A DNA stretch of 39,159 nucleotides from Roseofilum acuticapitatum BLCC-M154 (GCF_030068475.1 NZ_JAQOSP010000154.1:1-39159), one strand, 5' to 3'; counted from the first letter of the stretch, positions 25,201 to 32,217 are shown. Program-made: numbers and translations. The notes: generated by a model not told the origin, from the letters alone.

Positions 25201-27411
25201 ACGGACGCTGAAGGAAATCCTTTCACACTTATCCTCCATCATGAAGATGGCACAACCAGCGAGTTAAATATTCCCGCTCAAGCCGTTTGGCCAGAAAATT
25301 CCGGTTCTGCTTTCTTCTACGGCATCACGGATATTGATTCCCCCTTTACCAAAGTCACGTTAACTCGACCTGGAGGGACTGAACGCATTGGACTCGATGA
25401 TTTAGTCATTGGCAACCTTAAACCTGACGTTCTCCTGAAGACTTCTACCCCTCCCAATCAAACCCTCCATCTGGCTTATCACGAGGATACCCCTCTAGAT
25501 TTAAGTAACATTATGGTCACTGACCCCGATGGAGAAGCCACGGTTAAATTAACCCTGTCCGAAACCGATGCCGGAGCGCTTTCTACCGCAACATCGGGAA
25601 CCGTAACCTCAACTTACGACCCGGAAACCGGTGTCTGGACAGCAGAAGGTGCAGTTAACCACTTAAATCAACTCTTAGCCGATTTAGAGTTTAAACCCAC
25701 CGCCAATTCTGCCGAAAGCGTCACCATTGCCACGGAAATTATCGTCCAGTCGGGTCTCGTTTTAACCGGAACCATCCAGTTAACCGGACTACCGAAAAAT
25801 GATGATCCCACCATACAAGTTGAACCCACCCAAGAATGGGTACAGCAACTCGGAAGCACCGGTTATGATGCTTTAGGCGATGTCGCCACTGATGCACAAG
25901 GCAACGTCTTCATCGCCGGATGGGTACATGGCGATATCGACGGCAATGAATACCAAGGCGGTTCGGGTTTACCGAGACACACTGGCGATGGTTTGCTGAC
26001 CAAATATGACCGAGATGGCAATAAACTCTGGACAACCACATTAGGCTCGGCTGATGATGACGGATTTCATGGAGTAGACACCGATAGCCAAGGCAATGCC
26101 TATGTCGTTGGTTCAACTTTGGGTAGTTTAGACGGTCACGAACCTTTAGGAAAGAACGATGCCTTCTTTGGCAAATATGACGGTGAAGGCAACTTAATTT
26201 GGTCGCGACAAATTGGCACGAGTGAACATGATAGGTTAAGCAAATTGATTGTCGATAAAGATGACAATATCTACACCGTGGGAGCCACTTCCGGAATTAT
26301 GGAAGGGACAAATAGTCATTATGGCTATGATGCTTTAATCCAGAAATGGGATAGTGATGGCAATTTACTCTGGACACGACAAATGACTTCAACTGAAGCC
26401 AGTAGTAGTTCAGCCAGCGATGTCACCCTTGATGAAGAAACCGGAGACTTGTTACTAACTGGTTATGCTACCGGTACTCTTGATGGACAAACTCCTGTTG
26501 GTCATTGGGATACGATGGTTGCTCGATACGATAAAGACGGCAACAAAATCTGGGAGCGTCAATTTGGCACAACCGAACAGGATTTAGGACGCGCAATTGA
26601 TACGGATTCTGAAGGAAATATCTATGTTTCTGGCATGGTTACCGAAGCCTTAGAAGGGGAAACCCACGAAGGAGCAAGAGATGCTTTTGTCGCCAAACTC
26701 GATAAAGACGGTAACCTCATTTGGACAGAACAATTTGCCCAAAATGGTAGCACCGATCCCAACCGCCAAGGTGACGATCATGCCTATGGCATTGGAGTCG
26801 ATAATAATGACCAAGTTTACGTCACCGGTCATGTCGGCGGCCCCTTAGATGGCAACCCCCATGCCGGTAGTATTGATGCCTTTATCACTGGACTCGATAC
26901 GAACGGTAACCGTAGTTGGAGCCAACAATTTGGTTTCCCTGGTTGGGATGGTTTGCAGCAAATTGAAATTGATGAGGATAACAATCTCTTCATCGCCGGT
27001 GCAGTTGAGGGTGCAATGCCAGGACAAACATATAACGGTTCCCTCGATCCCATTGTTGCCAAATACAGCTTCAACCAAACCTATCAAGAAGATACCCCGG
27101 TTGAACTCAACAACATCTATATCAACGATGAAGACACCAACGAAACCCTAACCGTCACTCTCGCACTCTCCGACACCAACGCCGGAACCCTAACCAGCAA
27201 AACCAACAACGCAGCCGAAACCACCTTTGCCAACGGCACTCTCACCGTCACCGGAACCGCGCAGGATGTCAATGCCATCCTCCAGGATCTGCACTTTAAT
27301 CCCGCAACCGGTTATACCGAAACCATCACCATTGACACCTCCGTTACCGACGGCAAGAATAACCCCGTAACCGGCGCAACCCTTACCTTGAATGGAGTCA
27401 CCACTCCTTAA
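16270..27411 (+). CDS. Giant mosaic subtilisin-family protein (S8 protease, P-domains, Calx-beta, C-type-lectin-like, 21 SBBP repeats)
   Basis: The product has 3713 residues. Approximate order: acidic low-complexity start (20-190); DUF4114 (196-382 and 511-681, both ending DYNDLIFRxKGATGKA); Ig-like (718-808); propeptide-like (815-945); S8 protease (about 946-1355) with Asp955 (VVDSGF), His1112 (HGTAVAG) and Ser1287 (GGTSAAAPF); a P-domain (1018-1108) lodged between Asp and His; second P-domain (1370-1518); Calx-beta (1528-1636, 1784-1896); two C-type-lectin-like domains (1641-1781, 2311-2461) with WND calcium motifs; three seven-repeat SBBP blocks; a beta-sandwich (2861-3051); cadherin-like segments (3056-3178, 3604-3713). 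The triad is intact, so proteolysis is expected. No Sec signal, RTX repeats or sorting tail is visible, so the export route is unclear. DxDGN-type loops suggest calcium dependence. A surface or extracellular role is inferred. No strong ribosome site precedes the ATG. Confidence 0.93.
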   Translation: MSWLDFLFKPVFSSNSASKTHKTFILEPILTPSGLVDSLDDGPDFDGDSTENTVENTELDLDNQPTENLSDYTVESEALLPEIPDEDLEEIPFIYALGEETDADTQQESLEPTSTEENSVLISDSETELDGEITQEPVKSVKAENSSVLALDTDTEVDEEITQPRAKLATDVEADGELPEELSTLEIPEEVISQPKFDSGYFVVGETGEIEVDYLFDGGKYKGELGIFSLDGMDEYDPDTEDFIAEAARRSNSNSELGHIIISDRTEGAYFSGELGEADHNSGEYQGVKTFNMHSGDSFAMMLVPKGSVQRVVDNPGIGGAARPLFSLATANPEDGFHMGQIADVTGEGNVFVFEDLRVDGKSDGDYNDLIFRIKGATGKAVQLDNVIDTAQDWRDSDLGQELINYVTGDKSGVEEADNLEDVTDTEAVIENILVTDNRSSEGTFAPTSESGEGNNDTELEGDKVLHGDEDRPTTDTPTEDIPVENNGENDGNRRGERPFAPTSTTLEELKTGEFIVGETGEVTVDFLFDGGGYKGEVAIFSLEGLEDLDPNSEEFRTEVLQRITDESDRGQIIISDRTEGAKFTGELGEVDRNSGDYSGPKTVQMEPGEKFAVVLAPKGKIEWAVENPDRPLMFSLGSQQLADATGEGQTFAWEDLDVEKNSDKDYNDLIFRVKGATGKADHIDELIDSEMVWQDTDLGQTILDYGKPETQLGSADRLYNPTEPVIIQGKITDPDGLNQIEKVEIFLQKDGGKWIDVTEEVDIKMTSDYQKISYEKEGLEPGHYELKIVAQDNAGKVAEPTVEQFTVLSVSKGQELSDRVKFAIEKATNLGNYEPEQLENVRQWVVSVQNSKYHPQLANNLGATDLGETGHIPHTYIWEFPESLTAQEVAETLGSEYKVEFAYPLVQYQVNQHSPTNEPLVQSGEQWHLTQSQLSQVWDNQNIQGRGVVIGVVDSGFEINDPTRNLQGHPDLLPNYNSDLSYDFDEEDPYPSRKIDYELETNRSKSIVNPIGTPLKHEFAFRSVNDGIIDSLVINMDIRHPDINNLEAFLVSPQGTRIPLPNLQPRSYSLSLPEFQNNSAQGEWTLEIINNSAESGVLRNWSLDFETRHLHGTAVAGIAAASGDNQFGGSGVAPEAEWAGLRMGADGTTDTEVANALSHHRQEIDIYNNSWGLGFFHTLPNAQKAMEEGAIFGRDGKGNIQVFAAGNSAQAGGNVSYNSFANSRYAIAVAAIDSEGKHPIYSEPGASLLVSAYSSGTPDKNIVTTGFYPEGNPEKDYYINNFGGTSAAAPFVSGVVALMLEANPDLTLRDVQYILAKTADKNDPNHKDWVNNGAGYHVNHQYGFGAVNADAAVAMAKTWKAVTELETIEEYSYVGKRIPDANQNQTPTTPVTDSISIPSNPEQDLNLEWVEVEFSGNHRYHGDLEIVLEHEYINEQGEKVTTSSILAKQHRSDKYKPDSPENNQYYWSFSSARHWGEPSQGTWTLKVTDKFYHGSSVHREIDPSLWNVFTDWTLRLHGTNPNAVPKPKVTISSLDKEATEEGNAAQFLVTRTGDTDEPLTVNYTLRGSAKNGEDYQTLTGTVTIPAGRETATIPVVPLYDYALEGTETVEIELQAASGYQLDGVVTATATIADSKTTSRYGPFVYVNPQNGHQYILSQPDTWLGAQEQAQALGGNLVGINSEAENDWLYDTFGSGRKWIGLNDSEIYGNTEGNHRWVNGEDLTFTPNRFRKDNVQHTPDGEDFSETNFMEPGGWNDMPHDLPSILGESFENPVGIIEIDPSTLEKPIVNVMVTDDEAGEDGNAGQIVITRVGDLTEELTVQYSLDGDVTNGVDVAELSGEITIPAGESLVVLPILALYDGVFQEGEEKAIVKLSSSDNYAIGTHGTGEVKIKDNHKPFEPEFVHQWGTSSSDRGQALTSDAAGNIYVVGVTKGNLDGNTNAEEVSEFSADPFITKYDDSGNKLWTKQLGTTGFDYYTEVAVDENGNIFAIGYDDSHPVGTLGGGDHKFAKWDSEGNLLWEKHIGTPNHEFSSGLKLDPDGNPVISGWTWGTFGETTQAATDYFIAKYDTDGNEIWIQQNGTDEEDRGRDVVIDSAGNIYAVGITEGNLDGENAGESDVFVTKYDADGNEIWTKQLGTEDDESPGKYGAYRNVSVDIDDSGKLYIAAESKGTLEGHESQGSMDALLFKLDEEGNTVWTQQFGGAGNDRTTGIKVDPDGNFYLNGWTNSSINGQPGLGKNTPFLAKFDSEGQNLWTTIYGTSDAEDLTYDIEVDSSGNVYTTGYTWGDFGGENAGHIDIWLAKFPATPVPSEPTIYTNPVTGSQYFLTTGDTWLGAQEQAQAAGGNLVSVNNASENQWLFDTFGGNMRWLGYTDSPIYGAQEGEFQWVNGDSSTYSNWFYLSPNNVPLTRDGKDLLEGEDFAHNNFRFPDPNSPTGFTEFGKWNDLPADYWNLAGIVEIPGTPEPIPDNAWIRQLGTEGSDRTSGVTVDDFGNVYVVGTTDGNLDGENAGQEDAFVAKYDVDGNLLWKKQLGTVAIDETRGITVDETGKVYITGHTFGDLESANQGLSDVFILKLDADGQELLQKQIGSSSDDYATSITVDETGNIYLSGFTGGNLHGTHAGGYDPWVAKYDANGEPIWSDQFATSSHEGAIDIAIDSLGNTYLIGHTYGALGGENAGSQDAFIIKYNAQGVKEWQKQLGTAEYEEGHSLAIDSEDNIYITGNTQGSLGGENQGLQDIFITKFNPQGDELWQQQFGSISQDSASRLAIDQNDVIHLAGFTTNTLNDQTITGGQDAFLMLVDKEGKHLETQTLGTANNDTAQDIVIDRSGNFYLTGYTEGNLAAENAGGKDFWVSKNQVPNPGYNWTWTYFGEDLHNGDNNTRLESTPNTDAAKADFLANLDNIETIDFETFNQGDKPTVLDFGSTKATVTGYSIVRDVPTATDGGMFPTSGDQFLQSSDDTQLTLEFDSPQSAFGFTATDAEGNPFTLILHHEDGTTSELNIPAQAVWPENSGSAFFYGITDIDSPFTKVTLTRPGGTERIGLDDLVIGNLKPDVLLKTSTPPNQTLHLAYHEDTPLDLSNIMVTDPDGEATVKLTLSETDAGALSTATSGTVTSTYDPETGVWTAEGAVNHLNQLLADLEFKPTANSAESVTIATEIIVQSGLVLTGTIQLTGLPKNDDPTIQVEPTQEWVQQLGSTGYDALGDVATDAQGNVFIAGWVHGDIDGNEYQGGSGLPRHTGDGLLTKYDRDGNKLWTTTLGSADDDGFHGVDTDSQGNAYVVGSTLGSLDGHEPLGKNDAFFGKYDGEGNLIWSRQIGTSEHDRLSKLIVDKDDNIYTVGATSGIMEGTNSHYGYDALIQKWDSDGNLLWTRQMTSTEASSSSASDVTLDEETGDLLLTGYATGTLDGQTPVGHWDTMVARYDKDGNKIWERQFGTTEQDLGRAIDTDSEGNIYVSGMVTEALEGETHEGARDAFVAKLDKDGNLIWTEQFAQNGSTDPNRQGDDHAYGIGVDNNDQVYVTGHVGGPLDGNPHAGSIDAFITGLDTNGNRSWSQQFGFPGWDGLQQIEIDEDNNLFIAGAVEGAMPGQTYNGSLDPIVAKYSFNQTYQEDTPVELNNIYINDEDTNETLTVTLALSDTNAGTLTSKTNNAAETTFANGTLTVTGTAQDVNAILQDLHFNPATGYTETITIDTSVTDGKNNPVTGATLTLNGVTTP
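17588..17612. repeat. Degenerate GTAG...CCCCTAC palindrome inside the giant gene
   Basis: An imperfect relative of the palindrome at 17750-17777. The right arm TTTCGCCCCTAC is nearly the same, while the left arm has diverged (GCGAA pairs with TTCGC). It encodes SSEGTFAPTS, sharing FAPTS and reading phase with the second copy. Confidence 0.65.
17750..17777. repeat. Perfect 28-base palindrome inside the giant gene
   Basis: The left arm GTAGGGGCGAACGG and its exact reverse complement CCGTTCGCCCCTAC abut with no spacer. The frame stays open and encodes RRGERPFAPT in the linker between the two DUF4114 domains. It has the form of the intergenic palindromes at 6512-6536 and 28532-28560. Confidence 0.92.
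21972..23180 (+). repeat. SBBP repeat block 1 (seven repeats) in the giant gene
   Basis: Seven protein repeats of about 57 residues (residues about 1901-2304). Each begins with a W-x-(K/Q)-Q-x-GT-like strand, continues D-x-x-GN-x-Y-x-x-G and closes with KYD-x-DGN. Seven such units are the number needed to close a beta-propeller. Confidence 0.85.
23671..24845 (+). repeat. SBBP repeat block 2 (seven repeats) in the giant gene
   Basis: Seven repeats (residues about 2468-2858), opening with WIRQLGTEGSDRTSG and ending with LETQTLGTANNDTAQ plus its strands. This block follows directly after the second C-type-lectin-like domain. Confidence 0.85.
25833..27069 (+). repeat. SBBP repeat block 3 (seven repeats) in the giant gene
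   Basis: Seven repeats (residues about 3189-3600), from EWVQQLGSTGYDALG to SWSQQFGFPGWDGL plus its strands. It lies between the two cadherin-like segments. Confidence 0.85.
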
Positions 27412-27499
27412 TCACTGTTCAACTTATTCACTCACACAACCCACAAAATCATGGACAAAAACCAAAAATTCCACTTCAAGATATAAACCAAAATCCCAA

Positions 27500-27524
27500 G
27501 GAACGAAGGATTCTTCGCTCCTAC
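27500..27524. repeat. Short palindrome after the giant gene
   Basis: GGAACGAAG and CTTCGCTCC arms around a GATT-type loop, followed by TAC. In reverse it begins GTAGGAGCGAAG, so it resembles the GTAGG...CCTAC palindromes. There is no T-run after it on either strand, which makes it a poor intrinsic terminator. Confidence 0.6.
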
Positions 27525-27582
27525 CTACCATCTCTCCCAGTGGAATCTTTAACTCATATCATCACGACTTAGGAGGTCAATT

Positions 27583-28191
27583 ATGTCTTATTCTTTTTGG
27601 ATCGAAGAAACTGACTATACGGCGACTGGCAATTATGAATACATTCCACAAAACAGTGGTTATCTACAAATTCAAGACAATACTAACCCTGGTAACGAAA
27701 CCATAGAACTGCCCTTCCTCTGGTGGTTTTCCCACTGGTCCTATTACTATAATCCCTTCTTTTATTGGTGGGAAGGAGAACTGACAGCTTCGGAACCCAC
27801 TACTCCAGACTATATTAATGATTTGCAGTTTATCAAGTATGAAGACAGCAGTACCTATGGCACGGAAAACTTTTACTATTTAATTGTGCCCAAAACTGAA
27901 ACCAATTACTTCACGAATTTAGAGTTTTGGAGTGCCGATCTCGATGAATACGATCCGACGATTGATCCCTTAGCTTTTGCCTCCATTCTAGGGGAGGGCT
28001 ATGAAGTTGACAATGTTACTTATTCAGAGCTGGGATCGGAGTTAGGGATTTGTGATTTAGCGAATTGTTCCCCCGCAACTTCTGTACCGGAAGCGTCTTC
28101 AGTCATGGGTGTGTTAGCCCTTGGAGTGGCGGTTGTGGGTGTGGCAATTAAACGGAAATTTTTTCCAAAACAGGGCGCTAAAGCTTCTTGA
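27583..28191 (+). CDS. PEP-CTERM-like protein without N-terminal signal
   Basis: The 202-residue protein ends with a PEP-CTERM-like tripartite tail: motif VPEASS (PEA in place of PEP), hydrophobic helix VMGVLALGVAVVGVAI and basic cluster KRKFF. Such tails direct exosortase-mediated sorting to the cell surface, but these proteins normally also have a Sec signal peptide, and here the N-terminus is plain (MSYSFWIEETDYTATGNYEY). The start is well supported: TAGGAGG lies 7 bases before ATG. The body is rich in Tyr and Trp (PFLWWFSHWSYYYNPFFYWW) and otherwise unrecognised. It lies 171 bp after the giant protease on the same strand and may be a partner or substrate. Repeats begin right after its stop. 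Confidence 0.82.
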   Translation: MSYSFWIEETDYTATGNYEYIPQNSGYLQIQDNTNPGNETIELPFLWWFSHWSYYYNPFFYWWEGELTASEPTTPDYINDLQFIKYEDSSTYGTENFYYLIVPKTETNYFTNLEFWSADLDEYDPTIDPLAFASILGEGYEVDNVTYSELGSELGICDLANCSPATSVPEASSVMGVLALGVAVVGVAIKRKFFPKQGAKAS

Positions 28192-28267
28192 AATGATATC
28201 AAGTCCGTTGGATCAGCTATATAGCCAACCTAAATGAGTTATTTAAGGGCTGCCCCTCATCCCCCTG

Positions 28268-28293
28268 CCCCCTTCTCCCGCAGGAGAAGGGGG
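28268..28293. repeat. CCCCCTTCTCC hairpin
   Basis: A perfect 11-bp stem (CCCCCTTCTCC with GGAGAAGGGGG) around a CGCA loop. On the plus strand it is followed by AAAAAG, not T, so it is not a normal terminator for the PEP-CTERM gene. It resembles repeats seen widely between cyanobacterial genes. Confidence 0.75.
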
Positions 28294-28368
28294 AAAAAGT
28301 CAAGAATCCCGTGGGAGAGGGATTTTTCCGCAAAGCGGACATGAAAGGGAGAGGGCATTGTCTGTTTC

Positions 28369-28498
28369 ATATCAAGTCCGGTTAATTTGTTAAGAAGCGG
28401 GCAAGATGCCCGCACTCCTCAAATTCTTTGATATGACTGGAGTGGGAGCATCTTGCTCCCTGGATTTTTAATTAGGGTATTTAAGCGAACTTGATATC
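28369..28498 (+). repeat. Dispersed paired-hairpin repeat, complete copy B
   Basis: It has the left terminus ATATCAAGTCCGG, hairpin 1 at 28397-28413 (GCGGGCA-AGA-TGCCCGC), an ACTCC/GGAGT pairing, hairpin 2 at 28444-28460 (GGGAGCA-TCT-TGCTCCC), an AT-rich tail and the right terminus CGAACTTGATATC. At about 130 bp it is the best single example of the unit in this window. Inverted termini of 10-12 bp and no coding capacity make it MITE-like. Confidence 0.88.
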
Positions 28499-28531
28499 AC
28501 AACTCATTGAGACTAGCTATATAGGACTGGA

Positions 28532-28560
28532 GTAGGGGTGGGTTTGAAACCCACCCCTAC
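28532..28560. repeat. Perfect palindrome GTAGGGGTGGGTTT...CCCACCCCTAC
   Basis: A 29-base palindrome with 14-base arms around a single G. It sits 60 bases downstream of the ilvC stop (minus strand), so it could help end ilvC transcripts, but its form is that of the short GTAGG...CCTAC palindromes scattered here. Confidence 0.85.
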
Positions 28561-28619
28561 AATTAGGTTGTAGCGATCGCTTCCCGAAGGTCGCAATCAC
28601 TACTCTAATCCATCAGAAA

Positions 28620-29648
<1,029 letters not shown>

Positions 29649-29876
29649 TTATGCCAGCCTTTAAGTATATCGCGTTGTGGGCAAAATGGAAAGGTCGAGA
29701 GATGAGGGTTCGATGAGAATTAGCCCCCCATGTCCGAACTTGAGAACAACCATCAGAATCCATGGTATACAGTTACTAGGGGTCACGGTCTTGGAGTATT
29801 GAGATCGAGAGAGGGAAGCTAACACACAAGAGAAGTAATCTCTCAAGCCTCAATCGTCTTAATCAGTTGAATCATT

Positions 29877-31268
29877 ATGAATACAGATCTGCAAAACTTG
29901 CTCTCGGATTTAATCAAGCGCTATCGCTCTCAAGTCGATTTTCTGGCGATTCGTCTGGAAGAAGCAGAAGCGACTGATATCTTGCTGCGGGGGGATAAGG
30001 TAGAAACTCTCAGTGAAGGCATTTCCCTAGGGGGACAGGTGCGAGCTTGTTACAAAGGGGGTTGGGGAATGAGCAGCTTTAACCAACTGGGGGGATTATC
30101 GGAACGGATCGAAGAAGCGATCGCCTCAGCACGGTTAGTGGGACAAGAGGAAACCATCTTAGCCCCAATTCCCATTATTCAAGATAGCCGGATTTTGCCC
30201 CTAGGAGGAACCCATCCCAGGGAGATCCCATTGATCCAGAAAAAGGAATTATGCGATCGCTACGCAGAAATTCTCCACAGCACCGACTCCCAAATTGCTA
30301 CCACTTCCGTGCGCTACGGAGACTGCTGTCAACGGATGATCCTGATCACCTCAGAAGGAACCTTAATCGAACAATCTTGGGTCGATTTAGAAATGCGATT
30401 TGCCGCCACTGCTCGCCAAGGCTCCACCGTACAAACCGGGCGAGAAACCACCGGATCGCGCAATGGGTATGAAGATTTAACCCAACTCGATGACCAAGTG
30501 CGATCGGCTGCCCAGCGTGCCGTTAACGCCCTATCCCATCCTGCCATTAAAGGCAACACCTACACCGTCGTTATCGATCCCATTTTAAGCGGATTATTTG
30601 TCCATGAAGCCTTCGGCCACCTTTCCGAAGCCGATATGGCCTATGAAAACCCCGATATCCTGGAAGTGATGACCCTAGGGCGCAAATTTGGCCCGGACAA
30701 CCTGCAAATTCTTGATGGAGCAGGGCCCCAAGGTCACCGAGGCAGTTATTTTTATGATGATGAAGGAACCCCAGCAACCACCACCCAACTGATTAAAGAT
30801 GGCGTATTGGTAGGTCGTCTCCATTCGCGGGAAACCGCAGGCAAATTGGGAGAAGAACCCACCGGCAATGCTCGTTGCCTCAATTATCATTATCCCCCCT
30901 TGGTACGGATGACCAATACCTGGATCGAGCGCGGAAAAACCCCGGTCAGTGATTTGTTTAGTGGCATCAAAGAGGGCGTTTATGCCAAAAATTGGCGCGG
31001 AGGTATGACCAATGGGGAAATGTTTACCTTTAGTGCAGGAGAAGCTTGGATGATTCGCAATGGAGAACTGGCTGAACCGGTGCGAGATGTGACGCTTTCG
31101 GGCAATGTGTTTAGTACCTTAGCGGATATTGAGGCGATCGGTGATGATTTTTACTGGGATGAGTCCGGTGGTTGTGGCAAAGGGGGACAGAATGGTTTAG
31201 CCGTCGGTTGTGGCGGCCCCTCCCTACGCATCGGTAATGTGGTAGTCGGTGGAGAAAATGAGGAGTGA
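29877..31268 (+). CDS. tldD: TldD-type metalloprotease
   Basis: The 463-residue protein has the zinc motif HEAFGH (His243, Glu244, His248) and the C-terminal GGCGKGGQNGLAVGCGGP segment that supplies the Cys ligand in TldD. It corresponds to the catalytic half of the TldD/TldE (PmbA) heterodimer, which cleaves unfolded or modified peptides, including leader parts of some ribosomal peptides. The TldE partner is not in the window. The ATG at 29877 agrees with the family N-terminus (about 30 residues before the LRxGDKVE strand). The divergent neighbour ilvC is 261 bp away; that region shows no other gene. A repeat cluster begins 11 bases after the stop. Confidence 0.94.
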   Translation: MNTDLQNLLSDLIKRYRSQVDFLAIRLEEAEATDILLRGDKVETLSEGISLGGQVRACYKGGWGMSSFNQLGGLSERIEEAIASARLVGQEETILAPIPIIQDSRILPLGGTHPREIPLIQKKELCDRYAEILHSTDSQIATTSVRYGDCCQRMILITSEGTLIEQSWVDLEMRFAATARQGSTVQTGRETTGSRNGYEDLTQLDDQVRSAAQRAVNALSHPAIKGNTYTVVIDPILSGLFVHEAFGHLSEADMAYENPDILEVMTLGRKFGPDNLQILDGAGPQGHRGSYFYDDEGTPATTTQLIKDGVLVGRLHSRETAGKLGEEPTGNARCLNYHYPPLVRMTNTWIERGKTPVSDLFSGIKEGVYAKNWRGGMTNGEMFTFSAGEAWMIRNGELAEPVRDVTLSGNVFSTLADIEAIGDDFYWDESGGCGKGGQNGLAVGCGGPSLRIGNVVVGGENEE

Positions 31269-31278
31269 GTAATGAGTA

Positions 31279-31742
31279 ATATCAAGTCCGGTTTCCGCAA
31301 GCGGACATGAAAATTTGTTAAGAAGCGGGCAAGATGCCCGCACTCCTCAAATCCCTTGATATTCTTGGAGTGGGAGCGTCTCGCTCCCTAGTAACATCAA
31401 GTCCGGTTAATTGGTTAAGAAGCGGGCAAGATGCCCGCACTCCTCGAATTCTTTGATATGACTGGAGTGGGAGCATCTTGCTCCCTAGTAACATCAAGTC
31501 CGTCACTCCCGGAATCCCTTGACATCCTTGGAGTGGGAGCGTCTCGCTCCCTAGATTCGCAACTCCCCTAGATTCGCAACTCCCCTAGATTCGCAACTCC
31601 CCTAGATTCGCAACTCCCCTAGATTCGCAACTCCCCTAGATTCGCAAATTCCCTAGATTTGCAGCTTCCCTAGATTTGCAGCTTCCCTAGATTCGCAAAT
31701 TCCCTAGATTTGCAATTATGGTGTTTAAACGGACTTGATATT
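31279..31742 (+). repeat. Compound dispersed repeat: three part-copies plus a minisatellite, copy C
   Basis: The array fills most of the 487-bp gap 31269-31755. Unit 1 has hairpin 1 at 31325-31341 and hairpin 2 at 31372-31388 (GGGAGCG-TCT-CGCTCCC form). Unit 2 restarts with ACATCAAGTCCGG near 31394 and has hairpins at 31422-31438 and 31469-31485. Unit 3 restarts near 31491, lacks hairpin 1 and has hairpin 2 at 31535-31551. A 17-bp tandem repeat then replaces the usual tail, and the right terminus CGGACTTGATATT ends near 31742. Confidence 0.9.
31551..31720. repeat. 17-bp minisatellite, ten exact-length units
   Basis: Units of CTAGATTCGCAACTCCC start at 31551 and every 17 bases to 31704. The first six are almost identical; the last four drift (CTAGATTTGCAGCTTCC forms). 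The unit looks derived from the junction between hairpin 2 (CTCCC) and the CTRGATTT tail of the dispersed element. Confidence 0.95.
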
Positions 31743-31755
31743 ACCCCTTACTCAC

Positions 31756-32103
31756 CTAAATTAATGAGGGTCGTGGAGTTCCCCCTTCAACCGCTAAACG
31801 ATAAGGTTCAACATTATCGTTGTAATCAATGGGGAGGACAGCAACTACGTTCTCGTGGGGACGGGGGATAATCACCCAGGATTCTAGGGTCGCTCCATAG
31901 GCTTTCTCTACGGCATCTATGCCTGCATCCATCGCCGTTTTGACCTCGGAAACGTCTCCCCGGATGTTTACCGTAAACCGGGCACTTCCAACGCGAATAT
32001 AGCCGACTAAGGTAATCCGTCCTGCTTTTACCATTGCGTCAGCAGCAGCCAAAATACCTGGGAACCCCTTTGTCTCAATCGATCCAACAGCTTGCTGTCC
32101 CAT
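31756..32103 (-). CDS. ccmK4: Carboxysome shell protein CcmK4
   Basis: The 115-residue single BMC-domain protein contains AVGSIETKGFPGILAAADAM, the pore-region KAGRITLVGYIRVGSARFTV and the C-terminal WVIIPRPHENVVAVLPIDY. It forms hexamers that tile the facets of the beta-carboxysome shell. Length and sequence fit CcmK4 rather than CcmK1/K2. TAGGAG lies 8 bases before ATG. It follows ccmK3 by 114 bp on the same strand, the usual satellite ccmK3-ccmK4 pair found away from the main ccm operon. Confidence 0.93.
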   Translation of the reverse strand: MGQQAVGSIETKGFPGILAAADAMVKAGRITLVGYIRVGSARFTVNIRGDVSEVKTAMDAGIDAVEKAYGATLESWVIIPRPHENVVAVLPIDYNDNVEPYRLAVEGGTPRPSLI

Positions 32104-32217
32104 AATTGTCGCTCCTAATGTTAATCAATGAACCATCTCTATGCAAGACTTTATTGTAGGGGTTTAGGGGGTCAGTTGAGTCAAGAAAATGGGGAATGGG
32201 TTCTTACCACTCGCCAT

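Larger units (their letters stand above)
28214..28527. repeat. Composite repeat bounded by 27-bp imperfect inverted repeats
   Basis: The arms at 28214-28240 and 28501-28527 are inverted copies: AACTCATT and GCTATATAG match at the same spacing, with differences between and around. Between them lie a strong hairpin, fragments of the dispersed element (28326-28349) and a full copy of it (28369-28498). This and the adjoining palindrome fill the 428-bp gene-free stretch 28192-28619. Confidence 0.7.

Noticed and set aside
27392-27706. 104-codon plus-strand frame between the giant gene and the PEP-CTERM gene
   Set aside because: It overlaps both genes in another frame, has Ser/Thr/Lys-rich low-complexity sequence and no ribosome site, whereas the 27583 start has TAGGAGG.
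28268-28293. Strong hairpin as the terminator of the PEP-CTERM gene
   Set aside because: On the plus strand it is followed by A residues rather than T, and the sequence is of a repeat type; it is listed as a repeat instead.
31551-31720. Regular short repeats considered as a CRISPR array
   Set aside because: The 17-base units are directly adjacent with no unique spacers, and no cas genes are present.
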